DNA of 64,000 bases from Rubripirellula lacrimiformis (GTDB lineage: Bacteria; Planctomycetota; Planctomycetia; Pirellulales; Pirellulaceae), in the NCBI RefSeq assembly GCF_007741535.1, contig NZ_CP036525.1:7936001-8000000 (forward strand), in the 5' to 3' direction. The notes under the pieces are model-generated. The model did no database searches, had not been told where the DNA came from, and saw only the letters and a program-made list of their open reading frames with translations. Positions 18,985 to 27,347 of this stretch are shown here, piece after piece; within the stretch, counting starts at the first letter, position 1, and each line of letters begins with the position of its first letter. The translations under genes and the position numbers were made by a program.

Positions 18985-19914
18985 GTGCCGCCAATCGCCA
19001 CAGTGACTATCATCCGAAGCATTCGATCTCTGCCAGGACCTGTCATTTTGCCATCCCCGGAAACCAAACGTCGCCGCGCCCCGGTTCCTGAATCCATGCT
19101 GGATTCGGGGATTTGGGTATTCGAAAGCCAGCACGACCAGACGTTTTTGATGGAACCAACCAGTCACGCGTTCCCCAAACTGTTGCTGATTCGCGAGGGA
19201 CGCGGGGACGTGATCGCCGATTGGCCCCATCGCACAGCCGATTCACTGCATTGCGTTTCGGGCGATTGCGTGCTGTTGCCGGCCGACCTGCAACACCGGA
19301 TCATCGACGACCCCGCTCACCCGATCTCGCTGTACGGTCTGGGGCTGGATCCCAAACGGATTTCGTCGCTGCGAGAAATCGAGGGGTTGATCCATCCGGG
19401 CAGGATTCCGCGGCAACGGGTGCAGCGATTGGCGATCGAACGCCGCATCCGTCGACTGCTATTCCAAGTGGCACAGCGTGATCCGGCCTTTCGATTGTCG
19501 GCCGTCGCAGGGGCTATCGAGATCTTTGCCCAACTGGCGATGCCTACGCCCGCGGAACATCAACGGGGCACCCGAATCGATCAAGCGATTCCCGCTGACG
19601 ATGCGTTGGACGAATACCTGCAGTGGTTGGCGTCGAACTTTTTCGAATCTCTTTCGGTCGATGACGCCGCCAAAGCCTGTCACATGTCACGGCGAAAGTT
19701 CACGGCCGAGTTTCGCAAGCGCACCGGCACCACTTGGCTAGCCTATATCAACGACAAACGTGTATCGCATGCTGTCACCCTGCTGCAAACGACCAACAGC
19801 AAGGTCACATCGATCGCCTTCCAGTCAGGTTTCGAGGACCTGTCGACGTTCTATCGATCCATCAAACGCGTCACCGGGAAACGCCCACTGGATTTCCGGC
19901 CAGCAGCGGACTGA
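18985..19914 (+). CDS. AraC-family transcriptional regulator
   Basis: A 309-residue regulator if read from the GTG at 18985. The N-terminal half is a cupin-like ligand-binding domain (FLMEPTSHAFPKLLLIREGRG and the LPADLQHRIIDD block). The C-terminal ~100 residues hold two helix-turn-helix motifs: LSVDDAAKACHMSRRKFTAEFRKRTG and VTSIAFQSGFEDLSTFYRSIKRVTG. The start is uncertain: TTG and ATG codons at 19048 and 19096 would give a shorter N-terminus that fits the cupin better. It is divergent from the aldolase gene and upstream of, but convergent with, the three-sulfatase operon. It may control either of them. Confidence 0.85.
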   Translation: MPPIATVTIIRSIRSLPGPVILPSPETKRRRAPVPESMLDSGIWVFESQHDQTFLMEPTSHAFPKLLLIREGRGDVIADWPHRTADSLHCVSGDCVLLPADLQHRIIDDPAHPISLYGLGLDPKRISSLREIEGLIHPGRIPRQRVQRLAIERRIRRLLFQVAQRDPAFRLSAVAGAIEIFAQLAMPTPAEHQRGTRIDQAIPADDALDEYLQWLASNFFESLSVDDAAKACHMSRRKFTAEFRKRTGTTWLAYINDKRVSHAVTLLQTTNSKVTSIAFQSGFEDLSTFYRSIKRVTGKRPLDFRPAAD

Positions 19915-19986
19915 CGCGTCCCCGCCAATTGACATTCCCGCCGGCACACATACACAACAAGTTGGGCTCTGCTTACCAACGTCGCA

Positions 19987-21456
19987 TCAGGGCGCCGCTG
20001 ACGAAGGCTGGGGCAGTCGTGCGTCCATCTGGGTCAGCTGTTTTTGAAGCTGGGCAAGCATCGCTGCGGTTCGCTGCGGATCCACTTGGCAAAGGTCACG
20101 TTGTTCTGACAGGTCCGAGGGCAGATGAAACAGTTCGCATCGATCGTCCTCCCAATAGTGCAGCAACTTGTAGTCACCACGTCTGATTGCCGAGACGGGC
20201 CGAGTCTGACTGGTCACAAAGTCGTCCACTCCGATGCTTTGGGGCGCACGTTTAAAACCCTTCTCCGGATGATAGTACGGGAAGTGCCACACGATTTCAC
20301 GTGCTTCGATTTCCGTCTGGCCGTCAAACGTGGGTGAAATATCGACACCGTCGGTTGGAACGGGGTCGCCACCTGCCAACTTCACAAAGGTCGGCATCAG
20401 GTCGTATCCAACCACAGGTGTCTGGCAGATTTGCCGAGGCGGGATTCGACCCTGCCAGCGGGCGATCATCGGCACACGGACTCCGCCCTCGTAAAGGTTC
20501 CATTTCGATCCACGCAGCGGGCCATTGGCGGCATACTCGGGATGCCCACCGTTGTCCGACATGAATACGACCAACGTGTCCTCCGACGCACCGGACTGCT
20601 GCAAGGCGTCTAGGATTCGCCCGACGTGATGATCCAGCGTTTGCACAAACGCGCCGTACTGAATGCGTTCATCACGCCGCACCGCATCCGGTGGAATCTG
20701 TTTCTGCAACCGATCCACGATCCACTGGCATGGCGTGTGGACAGGCGTATGGACGTAAAACTCGGAAACCATCAGAAAGAATGGCTTCGATTTCGGCTTC
20801 GACAAATAGTCACAGACCCGATCGACCATCGAATCCGATGGAAACTGCCCCGGTGCAGTGATGGCGTCGGGCACACGTTTCGACCGTCCACTGCCATAGG
20901 AATACGGATGGGCCCCAAAGTCTTCTTCGGCGAATTCGAATCCTTGTTGACGAGGCCCGTGGGTCGGGCTCCACCCCAGATAACGTTGATGGTGTCTGCT
21001 GACGTGCCATTTACCAAAGAACGCCGTCGCGTAACCCGACTGACTGATCTGTTCGGCGATCGTCGTCTCTTCCAGTGGCAGGTCCAACGTGAATGGAGGT
21101 GCGATCAGCGGGGTATCGGCATCCAAGACTTGGTAGCCGGGCTTGTCCTTGGTAACAAATTCGAAGTTCAATCGAGCGGTCGTCTTTCCCGTCAGAATGC
21201 TGGCTCGCGAAGCCGAACAAATCGGTGCCGGTGCGTACGCTTGGGTGTACTGCATCCCTTCGCCAGCAAGTTGATCGATATGCGGCGTTTGATGCCACGG
21301 ATGACCGTAACATCCCAGATCCGACCAGCCTAAATCATCGACCAGAATCAAAACGATATTCGGCTCTCTGGCCGCCGTGCCGGTCCCGCACATCACACCG
21401 ACCGCCAAGACCGCGGCGATCCCAAGACAATTCAGCCGCATCCAACCATCGTTCAT
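19987..21456 (-). CDS. Secreted sulfatase, third gene of a three-sulfatase operon
   Basis: A 489-residue arylsulfatase A-like protein. Signal peptide: RLNCLGIAAVLAVGVMCGTGTAA. Metal-binding LVDDLGWSDLGCYG. Formylglycine site C80 in CSASRASILTG. Conserved FFGKWHVSRHH and VVFMSDNGGHPEYAANGPLRG blocks. GGAAGG lies 8 nt before the ATG at 21456, which overlaps the stop of the upstream sulfatase gene by 4 bp (ATGA), so translation is probably coupled. The SDNGG motif and subfamily suggest a different substrate from the next gene. Confidence 0.93.
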   Translation of the reverse strand: MNDGWMRLNCLGIAAVLAVGVMCGTGTAAREPNIVLILVDDLGWSDLGCYGHPWHQTPHIDQLAGEGMQYTQAYAPAPICSASRASILTGKTTARLNFEFVTKDKPGYQVLDADTPLIAPPFTLDLPLEETTIAEQISQSGYATAFFGKWHVSRHHQRYLGWSPTHGPRQQGFEFAEEDFGAHPYSYGSGRSKRVPDAITAPGQFPSDSMVDRVCDYLSKPKSKPFFLMVSEFYVHTPVHTPCQWIVDRLQKQIPPDAVRRDERIQYGAFVQTLDHHVGRILDALQQSGASEDTLVVFMSDNGGHPEYAANGPLRGSKWNLYEGGVRVPMIARWQGRIPPRQICQTPVVGYDLMPTFVKLAGGDPVPTDGVDISPTFDGQTEIEAREIVWHFPYYHPEKGFKRAPQSIGVDDFVTSQTRPVSAIRRGDYKLLHYWEDDRCELFHLPSDLSEQRDLCQVDPQRTAAMLAQLQKQLTQMDARLPQPSSAAP

Positions 21457-22961
21457 CGTATCGTTCCTTCCTCTGTCATCGCTGACATGTCCAAGTTTGC
21501 CTCTAAGGTTTCCGTCAATTGATCGACAACGGATTGGTTCGCCGGATCATCCACCACGTTCTGTCGTTCCTGAGAATTCGTGCGAAAATCGTACAGCTCG
21601 GTTGCGACGACTTTGCGTGGATCGTCCACATCACGCCACTGGGTCAATCGCCAACCCGGGGTACGCATCGAAAACCCCCATGCTTTCCAATTGCTGGGCG
21701 AACCATAAAACGGCTGCTGGTGCCGAGTCAGCGCGAACGGTTTCACCGATTGGTCGGGGTCTCGCAACATCGGAACCAAGCTGATGCCATCCAGCGTGGA
21801 TGGAAGACCAGCGTGCAAACCGGCAAGATCCGCTAGTGTCGGGTACAGATCGACCAGTTCACAAATGCCGCGAGCGTGACGTCCGTGATTGGATTCCAAC
21901 CCAGGCGCCGACACAATCAGCGGCACGCGCGCGTCCAGTTCGAAATTGGTCGTCTTCCCCCACAACGAATGTTCGCCGATGTGGAATCCGTGATCGGATA
22001 CGAACGCCACGATCGTGTTGTCCGCATGCGGGCTGCTGTGCAGTGCCGTTAGAACCTTTCCGATCTGCGCGTCCATGAAGCTGATCGATGCATAGTAGCC
22101 ATGGCGCAGATGTCGCACATCGGAATCGGTCAAAGTTCTCTGGTGCTTCAACCGCCCATATCCGAAAAGTTCTTTCGATTCGTGCAGAGCAATTGGTGGC
22201 GCGTCGATGGGCGCCGCAATCGGATCAGGCCCCGGAATTTCGTCAGCCTGGTACAGGTCCCAATATCGCTTGGGGGCAACAAAGGGAAGGTGCGGTCGCC
22301 AAAAACCAACGGCCAAAAAGAACGGCTCGGAATCAATCGATCGGTCGCTGATCACTGCGGCCGCGATGTCGCCAATCCGTCCGTCGCGATAAGCGGTGTC
22401 CGGCACCGACAACGATTCAGTCACGGGCGATTTCATGGCCAACTTGGAAAGGTCGGCCGCCTGACTGCGATAGACCGTATCGTCGGCATGAGTTCCGCGG
22501 TGCAATTGTTCGTCCGTGGACCATGAGCGACGGTCCTGCGTGTCCCCCATGTTGTGAAACACTTTCCCCACGTCTTGGCAAAAGTATCCAGCATTTTTGA
22601 AGTACTGAGGCAAGGTGATCAGCTGATCGCCATCGGGCGCCGTGTCGCGAAAATACTTGCGCAGATCGTCGACACCAACTTTTCCTGGACGCAGACCGGT
22701 CAGGAAGGACGAACGTGATGGGTTGCACACGGCTTGTTGGCAATAGGCACGATCAAAGGTGACGCCGCGGGCGGCCAAACCGTCCAGGTGAGGCGTCTTC
22801 GCGACGGGGTCCCCGTAGGGTCCGATCGCGGTGTTCAGATCATCCGCAATGATAAAGATGACGTTGGGGCGGCCAGCATCGCGACGCGGCGCATCTTCGG
22901 ACCGCGCCGAAGACCATCCCAGAACCAACACCCACGTTAATATCCATCCAACACGATTCAT
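21453..22961 (-). CDS. Secreted sulfatase, second gene of a three-sulfatase operon
   Basis: A 502-residue iduronate-2-sulfatase-like protein. Signal peptide: RVGWILTWVLVLGWSSARS. Metal-binding IIADDLN. Formylglycine site C79 in CNPSRSSFLTG. SDHGFHIGEHS lies in the middle. The pattern closely resembles the sulfatase at 2951-4507. Its start ATG at 22961 overlaps the preceding gene's stop by 4 bp and has AAGGA about 8 nt upstream. Its own stop overlaps the next gene by 4 bp. Confidence 0.93.
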   Translation of the reverse strand: MNRVGWILTWVLVLGWSSARSEDAPRRDAGRPNVIFIIADDLNTAIGPYGDPVAKTPHLDGLAARGVTFDRAYCQQAVCNPSRSSFLTGLRPGKVGVDDLRKYFRDTAPDGDQLITLPQYFKNAGYFCQDVGKVFHNMGDTQDRRSWSTDEQLHRGTHADDTVYRSQAADLSKLAMKSPVTESLSVPDTAYRDGRIGDIAAAVISDRSIDSEPFFLAVGFWRPHLPFVAPKRYWDLYQADEIPGPDPIAAPIDAPPIALHESKELFGYGRLKHQRTLTDSDVRHLRHGYYASISFMDAQIGKVLTALHSSPHADNTIVAFVSDHGFHIGEHSLWGKTTNFELDARVPLIVSAPGLESNHGRHARGICELVDLYPTLADLAGLHAGLPSTLDGISLVPMLRDPDQSVKPFALTRHQQPFYGSPSNWKAWGFSMRTPGWRLTQWRDVDDPRKVVATELYDFRTNSQERQNVVDDPANQSVVDQLTETLEANLDMSAMTEEGTIR

Positions 22962-24475
22962 GGATTCGATCCTTTCGTTTGGTCCTGCAGTCGCTGCAAA
23001 CGATTTTCTAGCTGTGTGCTTAGCTTCGCGATGGCAGTTTGAATGTGCGGTCTAGGATCGGAGATCAAGTTGACGGATTCATCGGGGTCGGATCGCAGAT
23101 CAAAAAATTCATCACGTCCTTCGTTCGCCCGATCGCGAATCAATTTGTAGTCCGGCGTCCGAAAGCAAACCATATCCGCCTGGGCATAGTGGACCATGTG
23201 GTACTCGGCAAACAGGTCATTGTCCCAATCCGCCGGCGGTCCGTCGGTCATCAGCGAAGTCAAATCGCGGCCCGGCAATTCCAACCCAGCGGGCATCGGC
23301 GATTTTGCCATCGCCACCAGAGTCGGAAACCAATCCAGACAGGTCGCTGTGGATTCGATCGTCGTGCCAGGCTGGACCACGCCCGGCCAACGGACGATGG
23401 CCGGCACGCGCAGCGATAGGTCGTACATATTCGGTCGATACTTGTCGGAAATCACACGGGTCCCATGATGAATCGGTCCCGGCGGACGTTTCTTGGTTGC
23501 CCAAATGCCGTTGCCTTTGTGTTCGATGCCGTTGTGTCCCATGTTGTATCCATGGTCCGACGTAAAGATCACGACGGTGCGATCGGCGATCCCTAACGTG
23601 TCCAGCAGTCCTAGGATGCGGCCTAGATTACGGTCAACGCCGCTAGTGCTGGCCAGATATTCACGCATCCGTCTTTTCGTTCTTTGGACATCCAGTCCGG
23701 GGTAGTCGGGCAGTTCCGGGTCCATCGACTCGTACGGCGCCCAGTCCTCCGGTGCAACGGGAAGCCACGCCCCGTGCGGCGCTCGCGTGTGCCAGCACAA
23801 CAGGAACGGGTCCTCTTGTCCGCTGGCCTTTTCGATAAAGTCAATCGCATGATCGGCCAAGATATCGGTCGTCAGTCCACGGTGTCGGGAAACAACCCCG
23901 TCGACCTCTAGCACCGGATCCTTGGGCGACGTGCCGCCCGATGGTAGCCCCATGAAGTAATCGAAACCAAGCTGAGTGGGGTGGAATCGCTGGTTACCAG
24001 GCAACGTCCAATCCCCGACATGCATCTTCCCAACCAGACCCGTGTGATAGCCGCTGTCCTGCAACACTTCTGCAAACGACGTGCATCGATCGGGATCCAA
24101 TCCAACTTGGTGATCGGGGTCAAACAGTTTGTGATCCGTCGAGGGAATGAAGTCGGTGACGCCGAACTGGCTGGCGTAGTGACCGGTCAACATCGCGACC
24201 CGCGCAGGGCTGCAGACGGGGGTCACGGTAAAGAAGTTCCGAAATCGGACTCCTTCCTTCGCCAACCGATCCATGTGCGGAGTCATCGCCGCTGGTACGT
24301 AGTCGAACCACCCATCAGCGACCGAGTTCCCCATCGCCCAGGGGGCCTGATCGTCGGTACATATAAACAGAATATTCGGGCGTTGGTCAGGGCCGGACGA
24401 TCCCGGGTCGCTCGGACTTTGGCCTACGACAGGCAACGCTGCCGATAAAAACAGCCAAGCATATATCCAACGCAC
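22958..24475 (-). CDS. Secreted sulfatase, first gene of a three-sulfatase operon
   Basis: A 505-residue sulfatase. Signal peptide: RWIYAWLFLSAALPVVG. Metal-binding FICTDDQAPWAMG. Formylglycine site C88 in CSPARVAMLTGHY. The later FTSDHGYNMGHNG and TATCLDWFPTLVAMA stretches place it in a third subfamily, distinct from the two downstream genes. It heads the operon 22958-24475, 21453-22961, 19987-21456. Because each gene has a different subfamily signature, the three probably remove different sulfate positions from one glycan; this is inference. Confidence 0.93.
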   Translation of the reverse strand: MRWIYAWLFLSAALPVVGQSPSDPGSSGPDQRPNILFICTDDQAPWAMGNSVADGWFDYVPAAMTPHMDRLAKEGVRFRNFFTVTPVCSPARVAMLTGHYASQFGVTDFIPSTDHKLFDPDHQVGLDPDRCTSFAEVLQDSGYHTGLVGKMHVGDWTLPGNQRFHPTQLGFDYFMGLPSGGTSPKDPVLEVDGVVSRHRGLTTDILADHAIDFIEKASGQEDPFLLCWHTRAPHGAWLPVAPEDWAPYESMDPELPDYPGLDVQRTKRRMREYLASTSGVDRNLGRILGLLDTLGIADRTVVIFTSDHGYNMGHNGIEHKGNGIWATKKRPPGPIHHGTRVISDKYRPNMYDLSLRVPAIVRWPGVVQPGTTIESTATCLDWFPTLVAMAKSPMPAGLELPGRDLTSLMTDGPPADWDNDLFAEYHMVHYAQADMVCFRTPDYKLIRDRANEGRDEFFDLRSDPDESVNLISDPRPHIQTAIAKLSTQLENRLQRLQDQTKGSNP

Positions 24476-24802
24476 GGCACTACTCCGGAACGGGGGTCAA
24501 AACGGGGAACACAAGGGAGGCGTCCGTCTGCGACGACTCGGGGCGTCGTCTGGATGACTTCACGGTCGGGTGATCGGTCAACGAACAACCTGGTCGCTGG
24601 AAACACAGGTGGCGAATCGCCAACTGGCGATCTGATTCCAACGCGATCATTGGGGTGGGACCTACCATCATAGACGCAGAAACGGCGACGTGGGCAGCCG
24701 GGCGCATTCGTTGGCATATCGATTGCACTCGTACTAGGGCTAACCGGAAGACACGAAATCAACCCTTCGAAAAAGCCAACCTCAAGACGGAGCCAACGAA
24801 CG
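24476..24802. promoter_or_regulatory. Divergent promoter region of the sulfatase operon and PPOX gene
   Basis: 327 bp between the first sulfatase gene and the + strand PPOX-fold gene, so both promoters should lie here. No clear -35/-10 pair, operator or repeat was identified by eye. An AraC-type site could be here but cannot be shown from this sequence alone. Confidence 0.45.
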
Positions 24803-25291
24803 ATGGACAAGAATGAAAAACTGATTGACCTGATGAGCGATTTCAGCACTGCGATGCTGGTCACGCGTAGCAGCGACGGTGCATTGGACGCACGACCGAT
24901 GGCAGTCGCCGAGGTAGAGGACAATGGATGCATTTGGTTCGTCACCGATCGCAACTCGGGCAAGGTCGCCGACCTGATGTTGGACGACGAGGTCGCAATC
25001 ACGATGCAATCGTCCACCCAATTTGCAACGGTCTCGGGACGTGCCGAAGCAGTCGATGACCAGGAAAAGGTCAAAGAGCTGTGGTCCGAGGCTTGGAAAG
25101 TTTGGTTTCCCGAGGGCAAGAACGATCCCTCGATCCTGCTGTTGAAGATTCAAGTCGAACGCGGTGAATACTGGGACCAATCAGGTTTCCGCGGCGTCAA
25201 GTATCTGTTGCAGGCCGGTAAGGCGTACCTGCAAGGCGATCGCCCCGAGAAGGATGAATCGATCAACGCCACCGTCAATATGAACAACTGA
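24803..25291 (+). CDS. Pyridoxamine 5'-phosphate oxidase-fold (general stress protein 26-like) protein
   Basis: A 162-residue cytoplasmic protein of the split-barrel FMN-binding fold. The N-terminal AMLVTRSSDGALDARPMAVAEV and the following IWFVTDRNSGKVADLMLDDEV strand pattern match the general stress protein 26 group. These bind a flavin or heme-like cofactor and are linked to oxidative stress, but the reaction is not established. It has no signal peptide. It is transcribed away from the sulfatase operon and converges with the cyclase gene at 25329. Confidence 0.85.
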   Translation: MDKNEKLIDLMSDFSTAMLVTRSSDGALDARPMAVAEVEDNGCIWFVTDRNSGKVADLMLDDEVAITMQSSTQFATVSGRAEAVDDQEKVKELWSEAWKVWFPEGKNDPSILLLKIQVERGEYWDQSGFRGVKYLLQAGKAYLQGDRPEKDESINATVNMNN

Positions 25292-25328
25292 TTCGCAGAA
25301 TGACGTCAACGTGGGGATAGGTTGGCGG

Positions 25329-27083
25329 CTATTTTCCCGGCAACGTCCAGACGGGATCGAAGTCGTCCCCCAAACGTGCCTGGATCACCCGCATCAGCAA
25401 TAATTTGGCGGGACCGTCATCGGGGCGATCCAACAATAGGCGAGCCAATAGACGCTGGGCTCGCGATAGATCCTTGGATTCGAATGCGACCAGGGCTTGT
25501 TCGTAGGCGACGCTGCTGGCGTCCATCGGCAGCGCGTCACAGACGGCCAGTTCATACAGGTCGACGGGGTCGTGAATGTTGTGAACCTTCACGCTGCAGA
25601 TGCGGCGTCCCCGCATCCGAGCGTCGATGCGTCTTGCCGTGCTCTGTGCAATCAGGACGGGGCTGCGCAGGTACTTCGTCGCGCCCTGGACTCGACTCGC
25701 CATATTGACCGTGTGCCCATGGGGGCCGTACTTGACCCGGTGGGTCGATCCCGTATTGCCAACGACTGCTAGCCCCGAATTGATGCCGATACCGATTCGC
25801 GTGTCGGTGCCAATGCGGGGATGCCATCTGGCACTCAATTGTTTCAGAGCCGAATTGATCGACATCGCGCAGTAGCATGCTTCGCTAGCGTGTTGCGGCG
25901 ACGCGATCGGTGCGCCCCACATCGCCATGATTTCGTCACCCACGTAATCGACGATCGTGCCCCCGTGATCCAGGATGATCCCGCTTAGCTCGTTCATGAC
26001 ATCGCGTATCCAGGCAATGGTTTGCACCGGGCCAATCCGGTCGCTGGTGCTGCTGAACCCTCGCACATCGCAAACCATCACCGACACATCGGCGGGGCTG
26101 GGTGTTTCCAACAGGTTCTTATCTTTCAGGACTTCGGCCAAGACATCTCGCGGCAGGTATTTGCCCAACTGCGACAGGTGGCTGTTAGCGCGTCGCAGAC
26201 TTGCTCGGATCCTGGAATACAATAGTTTTTCATCGACCGGTCGAAAGATGCAATCGTCTGCACCGTTGTCGATGCATTCGGCTCCCGCGTTCGTCTCGTC
26301 CGCCCCGGCGACCACGATCACGGACGGCTCACCGCTGGTGGGCGATTGACGAATCTGGTGAATCAGATCGGACGCCGTGATCCCTTCGATACGGATATCG
26401 ATCAGACAGACATCGAACGGTTGTTGTTGAAGCAAACCGATCGCGGTCTGGGGACTTGAACAGCTAACGATACGCTCGCTGAATCGCCCTAGCTTCTTCT
26501 CCAGTTCCAATCGAAATCGATCGTCGGCAGCCACCACCAACACCAGCGGGCAATCCGAATCGATCGGTTCTTCACGCAGGTCTTCGATGACGGACATGAT
26601 CTTCGTGTCATCATCGCGATTGCAGAACGCTTCCATCCGTTGACCTATGACATGTGCGATCGATTCGTGGGGCACATCGGTGCGAATGATGTCGAAGCAG
26701 GTTTCCAGATGGCGGCACATATTCGAGTGCAGCGAGATCGCAGCAGCGTCGTGCGACTTGACGGTGGCTTCAAGCAACTGGCACGATTGTTCGCGCGGCG
26801 CCACCAGCAATGATTCCAACCATTGTTTGGACGATTGCCGTGCGTGCGGACCATCGTTCGCGTCTCGAACCCGTTCGCATGCCGCTTCGGTCTGCGAACG
26901 GATTTCGACAACCCGGTCCAACACGTCGTTATCAGCAGTACTGCGTCCCGATCGCAAACGCAGAACCAGTTGGTCCAGAGTCGACAACACGACTGCTAGT
27001 TGTCGACCAAGTTGGTCACGAACTGCCGGGCGTTTGATCGCAGAACTACCCGATTGGGCCGGACTTACATTGTTGGCACGCAT
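25329..27083 (-). CDS. Response regulator-class III nucleotide cyclase fusion
   Basis: A 584-residue protein. A helical N-terminus (residues 1-175) with no clear domain precedes a receiver domain (about 180-300) with the phospho-acceptor D229 in CLIDIRI. The class III cyclase domain runs from about 335 to 490. Metal aspartates D339 (VCDVRGFS) and D383 (VGDEIMAMWGAP) and the transition-state pair N460/R464 (VNMASR) are present. The two purine-selecting positions differ from adenylate cyclases: the Lys of KxxGD is D379 and the Asp of DTVN is H457. The receiver's conserved Lys is Arg in FRPVDEK. The product (cAMP, cGMP or neither) cannot be predicted. The start at 27083 has a GGAAAG site; the frame extends to a TTG at 27116. 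Confidence 0.88.
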   Translation of the reverse strand: MRANNVSPAQSGSSAIKRPAVRDQLGRQLAVVLSTLDQLVLRLRSGRSTADNDVLDRVVEIRSQTEAACERVRDANDGPHARQSSKQWLESLLVAPREQSCQLLEATVKSHDAAAISLHSNMCRHLETCFDIIRTDVPHESIAHVIGQRMEAFCNRDDDTKIMSVIEDLREEPIDSDCPLVLVVAADDRFRLELEKKLGRFSERIVSCSSPQTAIGLLQQQPFDVCLIDIRIEGITASDLIHQIRQSPTSGEPSVIVVAGADETNAGAECIDNGADDCIFRPVDEKLLYSRIRASLRRANSHLSQLGKYLPRDVLAEVLKDKNLLETPSPADVSVMVCDVRGFSSTSDRIGPVQTIAWIRDVMNELSGIILDHGGTIVDYVGDEIMAMWGAPIASPQHASEACYCAMSINSALKQLSARWHPRIGTDTRIGIGINSGLAVVGNTGSTHRVKYGPHGHTVNMASRVQGATKYLRSPVLIAQSTARRIDARMRGRRICSVKVHNIHDPVDLYELAVCDALPMDASSVAYEQALVAFESKDLSRAQRLLARLLLDRPDDGPAKLLLMRVIQARLGDDFDPVWTLPGK

Positions 27084-27347
27084 CGACACTTTCCGCCTTT
27101 TTACAAGCACACCCAATCACAAGAAGCTGGATCGAGACTAGCTTTAGTCAGAATTGACCAGATTGGCAGAGCCCGCTGATTGCGTTGACGGCAAGGATCG
27201 CATGTCTGCCTATCTAAGAAGGGACATTGCGTCGCCTGGATGTCACGGATCCTGGACGCGAAACGTCAAGACCGGGCCAAATTCGCAGTCTGGTCAGGGG
27301 ATTGGCCGCACGTCAATTTCGGCGGCAAGCACGATTGGCGTTCGCCC

